A stretch of 13,101 bases of DNA from Clostridium sp. UBA4746 (GCA_002403785.1 DHIM01000232.1:433-13533); one strand, 5' to 3'; numbered from the stretch's first letter, positions 1 to 7,284 are shown. A program made the numbers and translations. The notes: a model not told the origin generated them from the sequence alone.

Positions 1-144
1 AAAATTAATTTCACGACATTTGTTATTCCCTTCTATCAAACCTATACCCTCATTCATACTTTTACTATATGCAATAAGACTCTATTTCAATGCATAAATG
101 GTGTATAATTGAGAATATATACTCCTTTTATGCACTATTTTTCA

Positions 145-191
145 TACGTAAAAGTAATAATAGATTTTGTTTTGGGTACGTAAAAGTAATA
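145..191. repeat. Two-copy 15-bp direct repeat
   Basis: TACGTAAAAGTAATA occurs at 145-159 and again at 177-191, a 32-nt period. Only two copies are present, so this is neither a CRISPR array nor a clear iteron set. Confidence 0.6.
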
Positions 192-265
192 GGTAGGAGA
201 TGCAAATTATTTCATTTATAGACTAAATAGCAAGTTAGGATAAATCTACGCTATCATAATTCAAA

Positions 266-311
266 TTACATACAAGAAAGGGCTAGATTAATAGTCCTTT
301 CTTGTATGTAA
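266..311. repeat. Long inverted repeat (19-bp hairpin)
   Basis: Left arm 266-284 and right arm 293-311 are complementary over 19 positions with a single G-T wobble, around an 8-nt loop. There is no T-run after either arm, so it is not a standard intrinsic terminator. It stands alone in AT-rich non-coding DNA. It could be a relic of a mobile element or a structured RNA. No function can be assigned. Confidence 0.7.
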
Positions 312-342
312 AAGATAAAAATTCTCCTTCTTAAAACACTAT

Positions 343-368
343 AGGGCATATGTACAGGGCATATTTAC
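343..368. repeat. Tandem 13-bp duplication
   Basis: AGGGCATATGTAC at 343-355 is followed directly by AGGGCATATTTAC at 356-368, with one mismatch. It looks like a small tandem duplication in non-coding DNA. Confidence 0.6.
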
Positions 369-477
369 AATTTTAAATCATTCGTATCTAACAGTATTAC
401 ATACCGAAACAGAAATATTATTATAAACATATCAAATGATGTACTGAAGTTTCTAAGGCTTCTGATATTTTATTTAA

Positions 478-529
478 TATACTCAATGATATTAGATATA
501 AAGAAGAGTAGCTAAAACCATTGAGTATA
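478..529. repeat. Inverted repeat with 11-bp arms
   Basis: TATACTCAATG at 478-488 and its exact reverse complement at 519-529 flank a 30-nt loop. It lies just before the tRNA fragment. The rest of the first 580 bases shows no convincing gene: it is AT-rich, with the repeats listed here and an isolated TATAAT at 104-109 that lacks a good -35. Confidence 0.5.
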
Positions 530-580
530 CAAGACTATATTGTATTCAATGGTACTAGCTATCATTATATGGGAAGTACA

Positions 581-648
581 TAGCCTAACTCGAAAACAGG
601 CGAACGGGTTATGACCTTCCGGGGGTTCAAATCCCCCTTTCTCCGCCA
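581..648 (+). pseudogene. 3' part of a tRNA-Ser-like gene (no 5' half)
   Basis: The stretch ends with a perfect T arm (GGGGG 621-625, loop TTCAAAT 626-632, CCCCC 633-637), then TTTCTCC, discriminator G and CCA at 646-648. An anticodon-loop-like CTCGAAA lies at 588-594, with anticodon CGA. Between it and the T arm is a long variable-arm region, as in class II tRNAs. The acceptor 3' strand would need GGAGAAA at the 5' end. I do not see that, nor a D arm, in the preceding 40 bases, and the anticodon stem pairs poorly. This is therefore best read as a tRNA-Ser 3' fragment. Such fragments are commonly left at integration sites of islands or phages, which is an inference here. Confidence 0.6.
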
Positions 649-655
649 GAATCAA

Positions 656-686
656 GGGCTCTAGTAGATTGTACTAGAGCCCTTTT
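656..686 (+). terminator. Intrinsic terminator after the tRNA fragment
   Basis: GGGCTCTAGT and ACTAGAGCCC form a perfect 10-bp stem with a 7-nt loop, followed directly by TTTTT. It sits 7 bases after the tRNA CCA, as a native tRNA terminator would. The remaining non-coding DNA up to 897 holds only an AT-rich hairpin at 856-880. Confidence 0.85.
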
Positions 687-897
687 TAAGTGCGTTTTTG
701 TTGAAAGTAGGGTTTGTGGCGCCCGTTTGACTACAAAATAGTAAATACTAAACGAAAGGTAGTAAATTCGCTCCGCTCATAAAAATCCACGGCAGGCTGT
801 GCGAGAATAAGTTTTCTAATATACTTCACAGCTAGGATATAAATTTCAGATTTTATTTAAATTATTTTTCTTAATTTAAAGCAAAAAAGCACCCATA

Positions 898-1395
898 TTA
901 TGCTACTTTCACAATATTGGGGTTTACTAAATATCCCACGAAATTTTCAACTCCTAGGATATTTATGGTTCTTTTCAAATTGTAGCTAAAGAAGGCTAAA
1001 CTGACTTGACCAATTACCTTTTTGAATCCTCTTAAAAGTAGATAGTCGAAATTCATACCTCTTTTTAATGTACCAAATACATGCTCAATAATTTCTTGCC
1101 TTTGACTATATTTAGCCTTGTTTTCTTTGGTCCTCTTATTAACTATATCAACAATGTCTTCATCTTTTTTTCTTGTTAGTATTCTTCCAACTTTAGCTAT
1201 TGTACATTTATCCTTGCAGATACAGTTACTACAAGCCTTTTGATTAGTATATTTTCTTTGTTCTATATCCTTTTTCTTAGTTATGCACACTAAAATCTGT
1301 CCTTCAGGGCACATATAGGTATTGTCCTGTTGATTATATATAAATCTATCAGTAAAATAAATAGAATTCCTAGTACTATTAGAATACCTAGGCAA
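898..1395 (-). pseudogene. IS1182-family transposase, C-terminal fragment
   Basis: The 165-residue frame matches the C-terminal half of IS1182-type DDE transposases. A cysteine cluster (C55, C58, C60, C64) comes first, then the conserved region YSQRQEIIEHVFGTLKRG at about 96-113, which contains the last catalytic acidic residue, and a hydrophobic tail ending in KRTINILG. The N-terminal half with the first two catalytic aspartates is missing. The frame can open only at a TTG without a ribosome binding site, and a TAA lies two codons upstream, so the gene is 5'-truncated near 1396. It cannot encode active transposase. I could not identify both terminal inverted repeats. Confidence 0.85.
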
Positions 1396-1500
1396 AGGTT
1401 ATTGAGTTTTATGGCATATGAGACGAAATAAATGAAAATATTATGGTAGTGGTTAAATTCCCATATGGAATAAATAGTGATGGATGGAGATGATTATTAT

Positions 1501-1983
1501 ATGAAAAAGGTATTAATAGATTTCTTATTTGGATTTTTGGTTGTGACAACTGTAACAATTTGTGAGTTCATTGTGACTCTGCCCTTTGGTGAACCCTGGA
1601 AACCAGGTAGTGAGTTTGTAGACACAGCAAAAAAATTTCTAGGAGTTCCATATCTTTGGGGAGGAGTAGGTGCAGGGGGTATAGATTGCTCTGGTCTAAC
1701 TTATATTTGCTGTCGTGTTAATGGAGTTGATTTACCACGAGATGCACAACCTCAATATGATGCAATTCCTACTTCTGTTGTACCTACTACAAAATACATG
1801 AGAACAGGAGATTTGGTATTTTTTGGTTCGAATATAAATTCTAAAACTATTTCGCATGTTGGAATTTATATTGGTAATAATCAATTTATACACTCTAGTA
1901 GTGGTGAAGGTTTAGTTACTATAACTTCTTTATCAAATAACTACTATATAAAAAGACTTGTAGGAGTGAAGAGAGTTTTTTAA
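1501..1983 (+). CDS. Small NlpC/P60 family cell-wall hydrolase
   Basis: This 160-residue protein has a hydrophobic N-terminal segment (residues 4-26) that is either a signal peptide or a membrane anchor, followed by one NlpC/P60 domain (about 37-160). The papain-like catalytic residues are visible: Cys63 in IDCSGLT, His119 in SHVGIYIG and a third polar residue, His131, in FIHSSS. Family members cleave gamma-D-Glu-diamino acid or related peptide bonds in peptidoglycan outside the membrane. The start at 1501 is chosen because GGAG at 1486-1489 is well spaced for it; an ATG 24 bases upstream in the same frame has no such site. No SH3 or other wall-binding domain is present, so it is a minimal form. 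Its neighbours are unrelated fragments. Confidence 0.85.
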   Translation: MKKVLIDFLFGFLVVTTVTICEFIVTLPFGEPWKPGSEFVDTAKKFLGVPYLWGGVGAGGIDCSGLTYICCRVNGVDLPRDAQPQYDAIPTSVVPTTKYMRTGDLVFFGSNINSKTISHVGIYIGNNQFIHSSSGEGLVTITSLSNNYYIKRLVGVKRVF

Positions 1984-2124
1984 AATACTAATACTAACGT
2001 GTTTTATAATGGTGGTTTAACAAAAGGAAGAACTTACTACTATAAAGTTAGAGCATTTAATTCTAATTGGTATACAAGATTATACTCTAATTATTGGAGT
2101 AATACAGCACATATAAAAGCATAA
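1984..2124 (+). pseudogene. Fibronectin type III domain remnant
   Basis: Directly after the stop of the NlpC/P60 gene, in the same frame, 46 codons read as the end of a fibronectin-III domain: LTKGRTYYYKVRAFN, then a YSNYWSN-like strand, ending at TAA 2122-2124. It has no start codon or ribosome binding site. It is probably the tail of a lost surface protein placed here by deletion. The alternative is that the TAA at 1981 interrupts a once longer NlpC-FN3 protein. I favour the first because the hydrolase domain ends naturally at KRVF. Confidence 0.6.
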
Positions 2125-2181
2125 TAATTAAGTTAACTGAAATAGCACTAGTTGATAAGGGCTTAAACCAATGATTGTGTT

Positions 2182-2233
2182 AACCGCTAAATTGATATCA
2201 TAATTTTCAGTTTAGTGGTTTTCGTTATTTTTT
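2182..2233 (+). terminator. Probable intrinsic terminator
   Basis: AACCGCTAAATTGA (2182-2195) pairs with TCAGTTTAGTGGTT (2207-2220) over 14 positions with one mismatch, followed by a T-rich stretch up to 2233. It would end transcription of the NlpC/FN3 region. Between 2234 and 2447 I see no gene with a start signal, only an unsupported open frame. Confidence 0.65.
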
Positions 2234-2447
2234 GAATGATTCATATAGAACAGTTGGAGTAGCAAGCTTGGAATGATTATATTATTTTTGTAATAACTCT
2301 ATGGCTACTATCTACGGATTTTAAGTCGCGATTATATGTACTTGAGTTGTTGAAGGTATCAATAGTAGTTATTGCAGTAGAAGTACAAATAGAAAATAAG
2401 TCACAGGTTTCTCTGCATAATCTAAATAATGAAATGAAACCTATAAG

Positions 2448-2486
2448 AAGTCTAAGATAGAGTAAAATCTGTCTTAGGCTTTTTTA
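2448..2486 (+). terminator. Strong intrinsic terminator
   Basis: Stem arms 2448-2461 and 2468-2481 pair over 14 positions including two G-U wobbles, with a 6-nt loop, followed by TTTTTT. It separates the preceding non-coding DNA from the small cassette that starts at 2535. Its presence suggests that a transcribed unit once ended here. Confidence 0.8.
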
Positions 2487-2534
2487 TGGTAGTAGATTAC
2501 AAAATAAATATTAAAATTCAAGGGAGGAATAAGT

Positions 2535-2621
2535 ATGGAAACATTAAGCAACAACTTAATTATTAGGAAATTTATTTCTATTGAAGTAGAAAATATCTAC
2601 TTTAGGGGGTATAAGAGATGA
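2535..2621 (+). CDS. 28-residue leader ORF, coupled to the next gene
   Basis: A good ribosome binding site (GGGAGG at 2522-2527) lies 7 bases before ATG 2535. The frame encodes 28 residues beginning METLSNNLII and ends at TGA 2619-2621, which overlaps the ATG of the next ORF in an ATGA junction. This layout is typical of translational coupling, so the ORF is probably translated even though I recognise no family. It could also be the truncated front of a longer protein. No signal peptide or membrane segment is evident. Confidence 0.5.
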   Translation: METLSNNLIIRKFISIEVENIYFRGYKR

Positions 2622-2911
2622 TTAAAATAGCTCACAAAATAGAAGTAGAAACTCTAAAAGATCTACCATCAGAGGTAATTGCAAAAGCATTAGAAATAGC
2701 AACTATTTTGGATGACAACTACGGAAAGCAGAGAATGGAAAGAGAATTAGGTGGTTATATTCTAATAGCAGAAGATAAAGAAGATGTTGAAACTATAAAG
2801 AAAATAATAGACTTTGAATATATATTACCAGAGTATGTTGAACTAATATTGTTAATATTGGAATATCTATGTAAATATATTAGTACTAATAGATATAGAA
2901 AGATGAAGTAA
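2618..2911 (+). CDS. Small hypothetical protein, phage/island-like, probably frameshifted at the end
   Basis: The 97-residue frame is preceded by GGGGG at 2605-2609 and overlaps the upstream leader ORF by ATGA. Its core (about residues 20-75, with GGYILIAEDKEDVETIKKI and ILPEYVELI) resembles small clostridial proteins of unknown function that I associate with conjugative elements and phages. In those, as I remember them, the part after PEYV is a short beta-strand stretch. Here the tail is Lys/Tyr/Ile-rich and unlike that, but another frame at 2868-2906 reads YVNILVLIDIER then TGA, which fits better. A small frameshift around 2840-2866 is therefore likely. The function is unknown. Confidence 0.5.
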   Translation: MIKIAHKIEVETLKDLPSEVIAKALEIATILDDNYGKQRMERELGGYILIAEDKEDVETIKKIIDFEYILPEYVELILLILEYLCKYISTNRYRKMK

Positions 2912-3175
2912 TATAGTAAAAAACATGCAAATGATAGAATGAAATTAAAGAATATAGAAGATAGTGAGCGCAATATAAAAATATATCGATGATTATATAC
3001 AATAGAAACCATAATTTTACAATTAAAACATACCTATAGATAATAAATCCAATTTAGTAAAAAAATATACAGAAATTTTTAAAAAACTTTTAGATAATAT
3101 TATTATAAATTCGACAATATTATTTAACATATCTATGTTAAGTGACTTACTATATTTAGTTAATCGTGGCATTAT

Positions 3176-3186
3176 GGGGGTATAAG
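3176..3186 (+). repeat. Second copy of a GGGGGTATAAG translation-start motif
   Basis: GGGGGTATAAG occurs at 2605-2615, where it serves as the ribosome binding site of the ORF at 2618, and again here at 3176-3186, where it is followed by TTGATA and no sustained frame. It looks like a duplicated leftover of the same gene front. The rest of 2912-3302 is AT-rich, and I see no gene in it. A weak promoter candidate (TTGATA 3188-3193 with AATACT 3212-3217) may serve the gene at 3303. Confidence 0.4.
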
Positions 3187-3302
3187 GTTGATATTGTCAG
3201 TTTAAGAAGTTAATACTTTTGAGCTGGACATCATAAAATGACAAATTTTTTTGAATAATAATGTTAATGTATTCTCATAACACAGTATAGGGGGGAATCA
3301 TT

Positions 3303-3656
3303 ATGATAATTTTAGAAAATTTAGTTAGGAAAGTAACAGATGGTGGTGTAAATCATAATTATATTTATAGACTAGTTAAAAGTCAGATTTCTGTTTTAAT
3401 GTATGGTGAACTTACTAAGGTGCAAGCTTATGGTATTGAAATAGAAACACAAGACATGGTTGAGAGTACGGTTATACATATACAAAGAGATTGTGTAGAA
3501 AATATAAGTCCACAAAGATATAAAGTTAAAAATCTATTAAAAATATGTTATGATAACACAGTGTCACCACTTCACATGATTGATATATTAGGCGAGTATA
3601 TTGATGAGTACACTAGTGACTTTGATGAAACATTAAAGGACATAGCTACATGTTAA
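3303..3656 (+). CDS. Conserved clostridial hypothetical protein (DUF6514-like)
   Basis: A 117-residue soluble protein with no membrane segment or signal peptide. ATG 3303 follows a strong purine-rich site (GGGGGGAA at 3290-3297). The sequence has the pattern I recall for small clostridial DUF6514-type proteins: a beta-rich N-terminal half with YGIEIETQD at 43-51, then a conserved region IQRDCVENISPQRYKV at about 60-75, followed by a helical C-terminal stretch (NLLKICYDNTVSPLHMIDIL, then an acidic DEYTSDFDE). No catalytic residues stand out. It is a single gene with its own terminator. The family's role is unknown, and the family assignment is from memory. Confidence 0.7.
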   Translation: MIILENLVRKVTDGGVNHNYIYRLVKSQISVLMYGELTKVQAYGIEIETQDMVESTVIHIQRDCVENISPQRYKVKNLLKICYDNTVSPLHMIDILGEYIDEYTSDFDETLKDIATC

Positions 3657-3688
3657 TATCGAGATTACGTCATTAGCCTAACATATTT

Positions 3689-3725
3689 GGGAGCTGCTCC
3701 TCATTCAGAGGGACTGCTCTTTTTG
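3689..3725 (+). terminator. Intrinsic terminator of the DUF6514-like gene
   Basis: GGAGCTGCTCCTC and GAGGGACTGCTC form a GC-rich stem with a small internal mismatch around loop ATTCA, followed by TTTTTG. It lies about 30 bases after the stop codon. Confidence 0.75.
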
Positions 3726-3859
3726 TTATTGTTTTTATTCTCTATTAAATTTTATTATTATATGAAATACTTTAAAATACTAATGTAACTACAATATACA
3801 ATGGTGTAAGGTTGTACGGGGCAGCATATTGGTTTATTGCAAAAGAAAAATAAAATAAC

Positions 3860-3928
3860 GAAAGTATCAAAGTATATCTTGCTAAAGCAATGGTTAAGTT
3901 TGTTAAGTGATATATACTTTCTTTTTTT
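3860..3928 (+). terminator. Structured RNA with terminator-like 3' end
   Basis: GAAAGTAT at 3860-3867, or alternatively AAAGTATATC at 3869-3878, pairs with the region 3909-3921 and is followed by TTTTTTT at 3922-3928. Inside is a second hairpin TTGC-TAAA-GCAA (3879-3890). No coding region on the plus strand precedes it within 200 bases, so it may end a small RNA, or be a leader of the gene at 4041. I recognise no known riboswitch. Confidence 0.45.
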
Positions 3929-3931
3929 GTA

Positions 3932-3960
3932 TTTAACTTTAGAATCCATTGATATATAAT
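3932..3960 (+). promoter_or_regulatory. Promoter of the Crp/Fnr-AsrC remnant
   Basis: A perfect TATAAT (3955-3960) stands 17 bases after TTTAAC (3932-3937, 3 of 6 matches to TTGACA). It points to the ATG at 4041, which has AGAGG at 4026-4030. No copy of either palindrome class found further right is present here. Confidence 0.45.
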
Positions 3961-4040
3961 AAGGATATTAATACTTAACATAATAATTAATATTTATAAA
4001 ATAATGAGATTTTAATATGAAATCAAGAGGATAAGTTAAG

Positions 4041-4442
4041 ATGCCACAAATAACGCTTAGGCAATTAAAAGACCTTACTTTATTTGAATGTATTGAGGAT
4101 AAAACTTTAGATTTAATGAGAGAGTGTGTTATAACAAAAAAATTAAAAAAATCACAAATATTATTTTCTGAAAGACAAACTATGGATAATATATATATTG
4201 TACTAGATGGAAAGGTAACCATGTACAGGTTATCGGAAAAAGGTCAAAAGAGAGTTATCTATATCCTAAACAAAGGAGAGATGATTAATGAGGTGGTTTT
4301 CGATAATTATACGGCGTCTATTAATTGCGAAGGTTTTGAAGATAGTGAAATTATAAGCATTTCAAAAGTAGACTTATTAAATATCATGCAGCAGGACTTT
4401 AAACTCACAGAAGTTATATTGTATTCTGGGGGGGAGAGGTTA
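4041..4442 (+). pseudogene. Crp/Fnr-family regulator, sensor domain only
   Basis: The 134 codons form a cyclic-nucleotide-binding-like beta-barrel domain of the Crp/Fnr family. It has the start LRQLKDLTLFECI, the glycine turn YIVLDGKVTMYRLSEKGQKR, ILNKGEMINE, and the beginning of the dimerisation helix (LLNIMQQDFKLTEVILYS). The dimer helix then breaks off and runs in frame into the ribosome binding site and ATG of an asrC remnant at 4443. The whole C-terminal helix-turn-helix domain, normally about 80 residues, is absent, so this product cannot bind DNA. It was probably the local regulator of the sulfite reductase genes or of the nitrosative-stress genes to the right. A deletion joining it to asrC would also have removed any asrA and asrB. 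Confidence 0.75.
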
Positions 4443-5177
4443 ATGGATATTAATACTAAATTGCTTAAAAAGAATGCCTATAGAATAGCTAAAATAAGAG
4501 GTAAAACCGCTATAAGAATTAGGGTGCCTGGTGGGCAGATTGCAGCCTGCGTTGGAGCAAATGTCTGTCCTTTCGCAAATTATAATACTACGGAGTTTGC
4601 GAAAAAGATTGAATAAGAAATCTTCCCTAACGATTATCATGTGAAGGTAGCTTTAACAGGTTGCCCTAATGACTGTATAAAGGCTAGGATGCAAGATTTC
4701 GGAATTATAGGAATGACAGAGCCTTAATATGAATCTTATAGATGCATCAGTTGCAAATCCTGCGTAACTAACTGTAAAAGAAAAGTTACTGGTGCCCTTA
4801 AAATGGAAAACTTTAAAGTAGTACGTGACCATGCTAAGTGTATTGGATGTGGAGAATGCATATGCAAATGTCCAACAGGTGCATGGAGTAGAAGCCATAC
4901 TAAATATTATAAACTTGTCATCATGGGTAGAACAGGAAAGAAAAACCCTAGACTTGCACAAGATTTTATAAAGTGGGTGGACGAGGAAAGTATAATAAAA
5001 ATTATTAAAAACACATATTCATACATTGAAAAATATATGGACAACAATGCACCAGGCGGGAAAGAACATATAGGGTATATTGTGGATAGAACAGGATATC
5101 CGGTGTTTAAGGAATGGGTTTTAAAAGATGTAAATTTAGGAGAAAAGGCTGAGGTTAAGGAGTATATTAACTGGTAA
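4443..5177 (+). pseudogene. asrC: Anaerobic sulfite reductase subunit C, degraded
   Basis: AsrC is the siroheme and iron-sulfur subunit of the anaerobic sulfite reductase AsrABC, which makes sulfide in the cytoplasm. ATG 4443 keeps its own GGGGGGGAGAGG site. The frame gives the AsrC start (LLKKNAYRIAKIRGKTAIRI), then jumps from VPGG straight to QIAACVGANVCPFANY, so about 70 residues of the first half-domain are missing by comparison with the family as I know it. The siroheme/4Fe-4S cysteines (CVGANVC and GCPNDC), two ferredoxin motifs (CISCKSC..C and CIGCGECICKCP at 4842-4877) and the C-terminus are retained. In-frame TAA codons lie at 4614-4616 and 4725-4727, without any frameshift. The 3' part from ATG 4803 could at most yield a 124-residue ferredoxin-like piece. 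No asrA or asrB is present. Confidence 0.85.
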
Positions 5178-5181
5178 CTAT

Positions 5182-5220
5182 AAAGAGTATGCAGTAGAAT
5201 TTAACTGCATACTCTTTTTT
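5182..5220 (+). terminator. Intrinsic terminator of asrC remnant
   Basis: Perfect 14-bp stem (5182-5195 with 5204-5217) with an 8-nt loop, running into TTTTTT. It lies 4 bases after the asrC stop codon. Confidence 0.9.
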
Positions 5221-5300
5221 GAGAATATGTTTATTAATGTACAATCTTCAATTTGCCAAAGAAAATTACGTCAGCTTGTTATGCTTTCGGTTATAAAACG

Positions 5301-5333
5301 TAAAAATGCTAAAGTCTTCTAAGCTTTAGCATT
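5301..5333 (-). terminator. Intrinsic terminator of hcp copy 1
   Basis: AATGCTAAAG (5305-5314) and CTTTAGCATT (5324-5333) form a 10-bp stem with a 9-nt loop. Read on the minus strand, the stem is followed by a T-run, about 50 bases beyond the hcp stop codon. Confidence 0.8.
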
Positions 5334-5381
5334 CTTAAAATTATTAATATCAAAATAAAGGGGATTTCTTAATTCTAAGCA

Positions 5382-7100
5382 TTATTCTCCCATGAACATT
5401 TTTATATCATCGTCCACATTACTTATTCCACCAATGCCGAAGCTGTCAACCAATACTTTTACAACATTTGGAGATAAAAATGCTGGTAATGTTGGTCCTA
5501 GATGAATGTTTTTAACACCTAAATGTAATAATGCAAGTAATACTATAACTGCCTTTTGCTCGTACCATGCAATATTATAAGAAATTGGAAGTTCATTTAT
5601 ATCATCTAATCCAAATACTTCTTTCAGTTTAAGTGCTATAACTACTAATGAGTAGGAGTCATTGCATTGACCTGCATCCAACACTCTTGGAATTCCACCG
5701 ATATCACCTAAATCTAATTTGTTATATTTATATTTTGCGCAACCTGCAGTAAGTATAATTGCATCCTTTGGTAGTTTCTGCGCAAATTCAGTGTAATAAT
5801 CGCGACTCTTCATACGGCCATCGCAGCCTGCCATTACAAAGAATCTCTTTATTGCTCCAGATTTAACAGCATCTACAATTTTGTCCGCAAGAGCTATTAC
5901 TTGATTATGAGCAAAGCCTCCTACTATTTCACCTTTTTCAATTTCCTTAGGTGCGGAGCATTTTTTAGCCTGTTTAATTATAGCAGAAAAATCTTTTGCT
6001 TTCCCATTTATTCCATCTGCGATATGCTTAACGCCTTCAAAGCCAGTTACTCCTGTAGTGTATATTCTATCTTTATAAGAAGCTTTAGGAGTTACAATAC
6101 AGTTTGTAGTCATAAGGATTGGTCCACTGAAGCTCTCGAATTCTTGATTTTGTTTCCACCATGCATTTCCGTAATTACCTACTAAGTGCTTGTACTTTTT
6201 AAATGCAGGATAGTAGTTAGCTGGAAGCATTTCACTATGAGTATAAATATCTATTCCAGTTCCTTCAGTCTGCTTTAATAATTCTTCCATATCTTTTAAA
6301 TCATGTCCACTAATTAATATACCAGGATTAGTTTTAACTCCTATATTAACTTTTGTTATTTCAGGATTTCCATAACTAGAAGTGTTAGCCTTGTCGAGTA
6401 ACGCCATTGCATCAACCCCGTACTTACCACACTCAAGTATTAAAGCCACAAGTTCATCAACACTTAAAGTATCATTTAAAGTAGAAGCTAATCCCTTTTG
6501 AGTGAAGGCGTGAAGTCCATCATCGTCATATCCAAGATTATTCGCATGTTTAGCATATGCAGCCATACCTTTGAGTCCGTAAATGAGTAGTTCTCTTAAA
6601 GATCTTACATCCTCATTCTCAGTTGAAAGTACACCGACTTTGCCTGCTTTTTCATCAAATTCTTTTAAGTCATTAGAAAACCAAACTGCTGCGTCAGGTA
6701 AGTTTAATTCTTCTTCTTTACCGAATCCAAATGAATTAAATATTTTCTTAAGCCAACTTTCATTTTCACCTTTATCGCTTAATTTAAGACCAGCTTTAAG
6801 AAGTTGTTGTTTTACTTCTTCTCTTAAGCTCAAGCCTTCTCTTATTCTTGCAATAAATATATTTCTATCAAAATTTGCATTTGTAATAGTTGCAAATAAA
6901 CTTTCAATTATAAATGTATCTACTTTTTTATTAACCAAACCATTTTCTCTAGCACGTACACTATATATAGATATTCCTTTGGTTATATAAACTAATAAGT
7001 CCTGTGCCTTTGCGAGGTTCTCGGTCTTACCACAAACCCCCTTTACCGTACAACCTTTACAATTAGCGGCTTCTTGACATTGATAACAAAACATAGACAT
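5382..7100 (-). CDS. hcp: Hybrid cluster protein, copy 1
   Basis: This 572-residue cytoplasmic Fe-S protein has all ligands of the family. Cys5, Cys8, Cys17 and Cys23 (Cx2Cx8Cx5C) would hold the N-terminal cubane. His266, Glu290, Cys334, Cys426 (in AGCDG, the persulfide cysteine), Cys454, Cys479, Glu514 and Lys516 match the hybrid Fe-S-O cluster ligands, with the expected spacings. Hcp proteins were first described as hydroxylamine reductases and are now linked to NO reduction and protein S-nitrosylation under nitrosative stress. The start at 7100 has GGAGG nine bases upstream; the second ATG (codon 3) is too far from it. The gene is single, with its own class A promoter and terminator. The segment at about 105-150 is longer than in copy 2 and differs from it, so the two are diverged paralogues and not a recent duplication. 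Confidence 0.97.
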   Translation of the reverse strand: MSMFCYQCQEAANCKGCTVKGVCGKTENLAKAQDLLVYITKGISIYSVRARENGLVNKKVDTFIIESLFATITNANFDRNIFIARIREGLSLREEVKQQLLKAGLKLSDKGENESWLKKIFNSFGFGKEEELNLPDAAVWFSNDLKEFDEKAGKVGVLSTENEDVRSLRELLIYGLKGMAAYAKHANNLGYDDDGLHAFTQKGLASTLNDTLSVDELVALILECGKYGVDAMALLDKANTSSYGNPEITKVNIGVKTNPGILISGHDLKDMEELLKQTEGTGIDIYTHSEMLPANYYPAFKKYKHLVGNYGNAWWKQNQEFESFSGPILMTTNCIVTPKASYKDRIYTTGVTGFEGVKHIADGINGKAKDFSAIIKQAKKCSAPKEIEKGEIVGGFAHNQVIALADKIVDAVKSGAIKRFFVMAGCDGRMKSRDYYTEFAQKLPKDAIILTAGCAKYKYNKLDLGDIGGIPRVLDAGQCNDSYSLVVIALKLKEVFGLDDINELPISYNIAWYEQKAVIVLLALLHLGVKNIHLGPTLPAFLSPNVVKVLVDSFGIGGISNVDDDIKMFMGE

Positions 7101-7158
7101 ATAAATCGACCTCCATTTTTTCTTTTGTAAGCACTTTCTGTGATTGTGTTATGAGATT

Positions 7159-7200
7159 AGTATACTAGTTTATATTTATTTTGTCGGTAACATATGTTAC
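7159..7200 (-). promoter_or_regulatory. Class A Crp/Fnr-type promoter of hcp copy 1
   Basis: The perfect palindrome GTAACATATGTTAC occupies 7187-7200. On the minus strand its last C is also the first base of the -35 element CCGACA. After 17 bases comes the -10 box TATACT (7164-7159), which puts the palindrome centre at -41.5, the class II activator position. Predicted transcription start is near 7152. The motif is of the 5-4-5 Crp/Fnr type. I associate it with HcpR-like regulators, but that is from memory and not checked. Confidence 0.75.
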
Positions 7201-7284
7201 TAGATTAAATGTTTACTATAAGTGGTTATTCCCTAATATTTTAAGACGATACAGCTAATAAATTGTTAACGGTAATCTTTTTTA

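Noticed and set aside
1..57. Minus-strand frame opening at ATG 57 and running off the left edge
   Set aside because: Only 19 codons are visible, there is no ribosome binding site, and no family is recognisable.
145..191. Possible CRISPR or iteron array
   Set aside because: There are only two 15-bp copies, no further repeats at the same period, and no cas or replication genes in the window.
2261..2460. Plus-strand open stretch of about 66 codons with a hydrophobic middle
   Set aside because: It has no start codon with a ribosome binding site and no recognisable family. It ends inside the terminator stem, so it is probably decayed or chance.
3758..4222. Minus-strand open frames across the region before and inside the Crp/Fnr fragment
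   Set aside because: They overlap a structured RNA, a promoter and the real plus-strand frame. Their composition (Ile/Phe/Tyr-rich) is that of AT-rich antisense sequence.
4041..4616. A functional fusion protein joining a cyclic-nucleotide-like sensor to a sirohaem reductase
   Set aside because: The reductase half is cut by an internal deletion and stops before the second cysteine pair, so it could not bind sirohaem. Decay is the simpler explanation.
5901..6990. Plus-strand open frames inside hcp copy 1
   Set aside because: They are antisense to a fully conserved protein, lack ribosome binding sites, and have Ser/Phe-rich composition typical of shadows.
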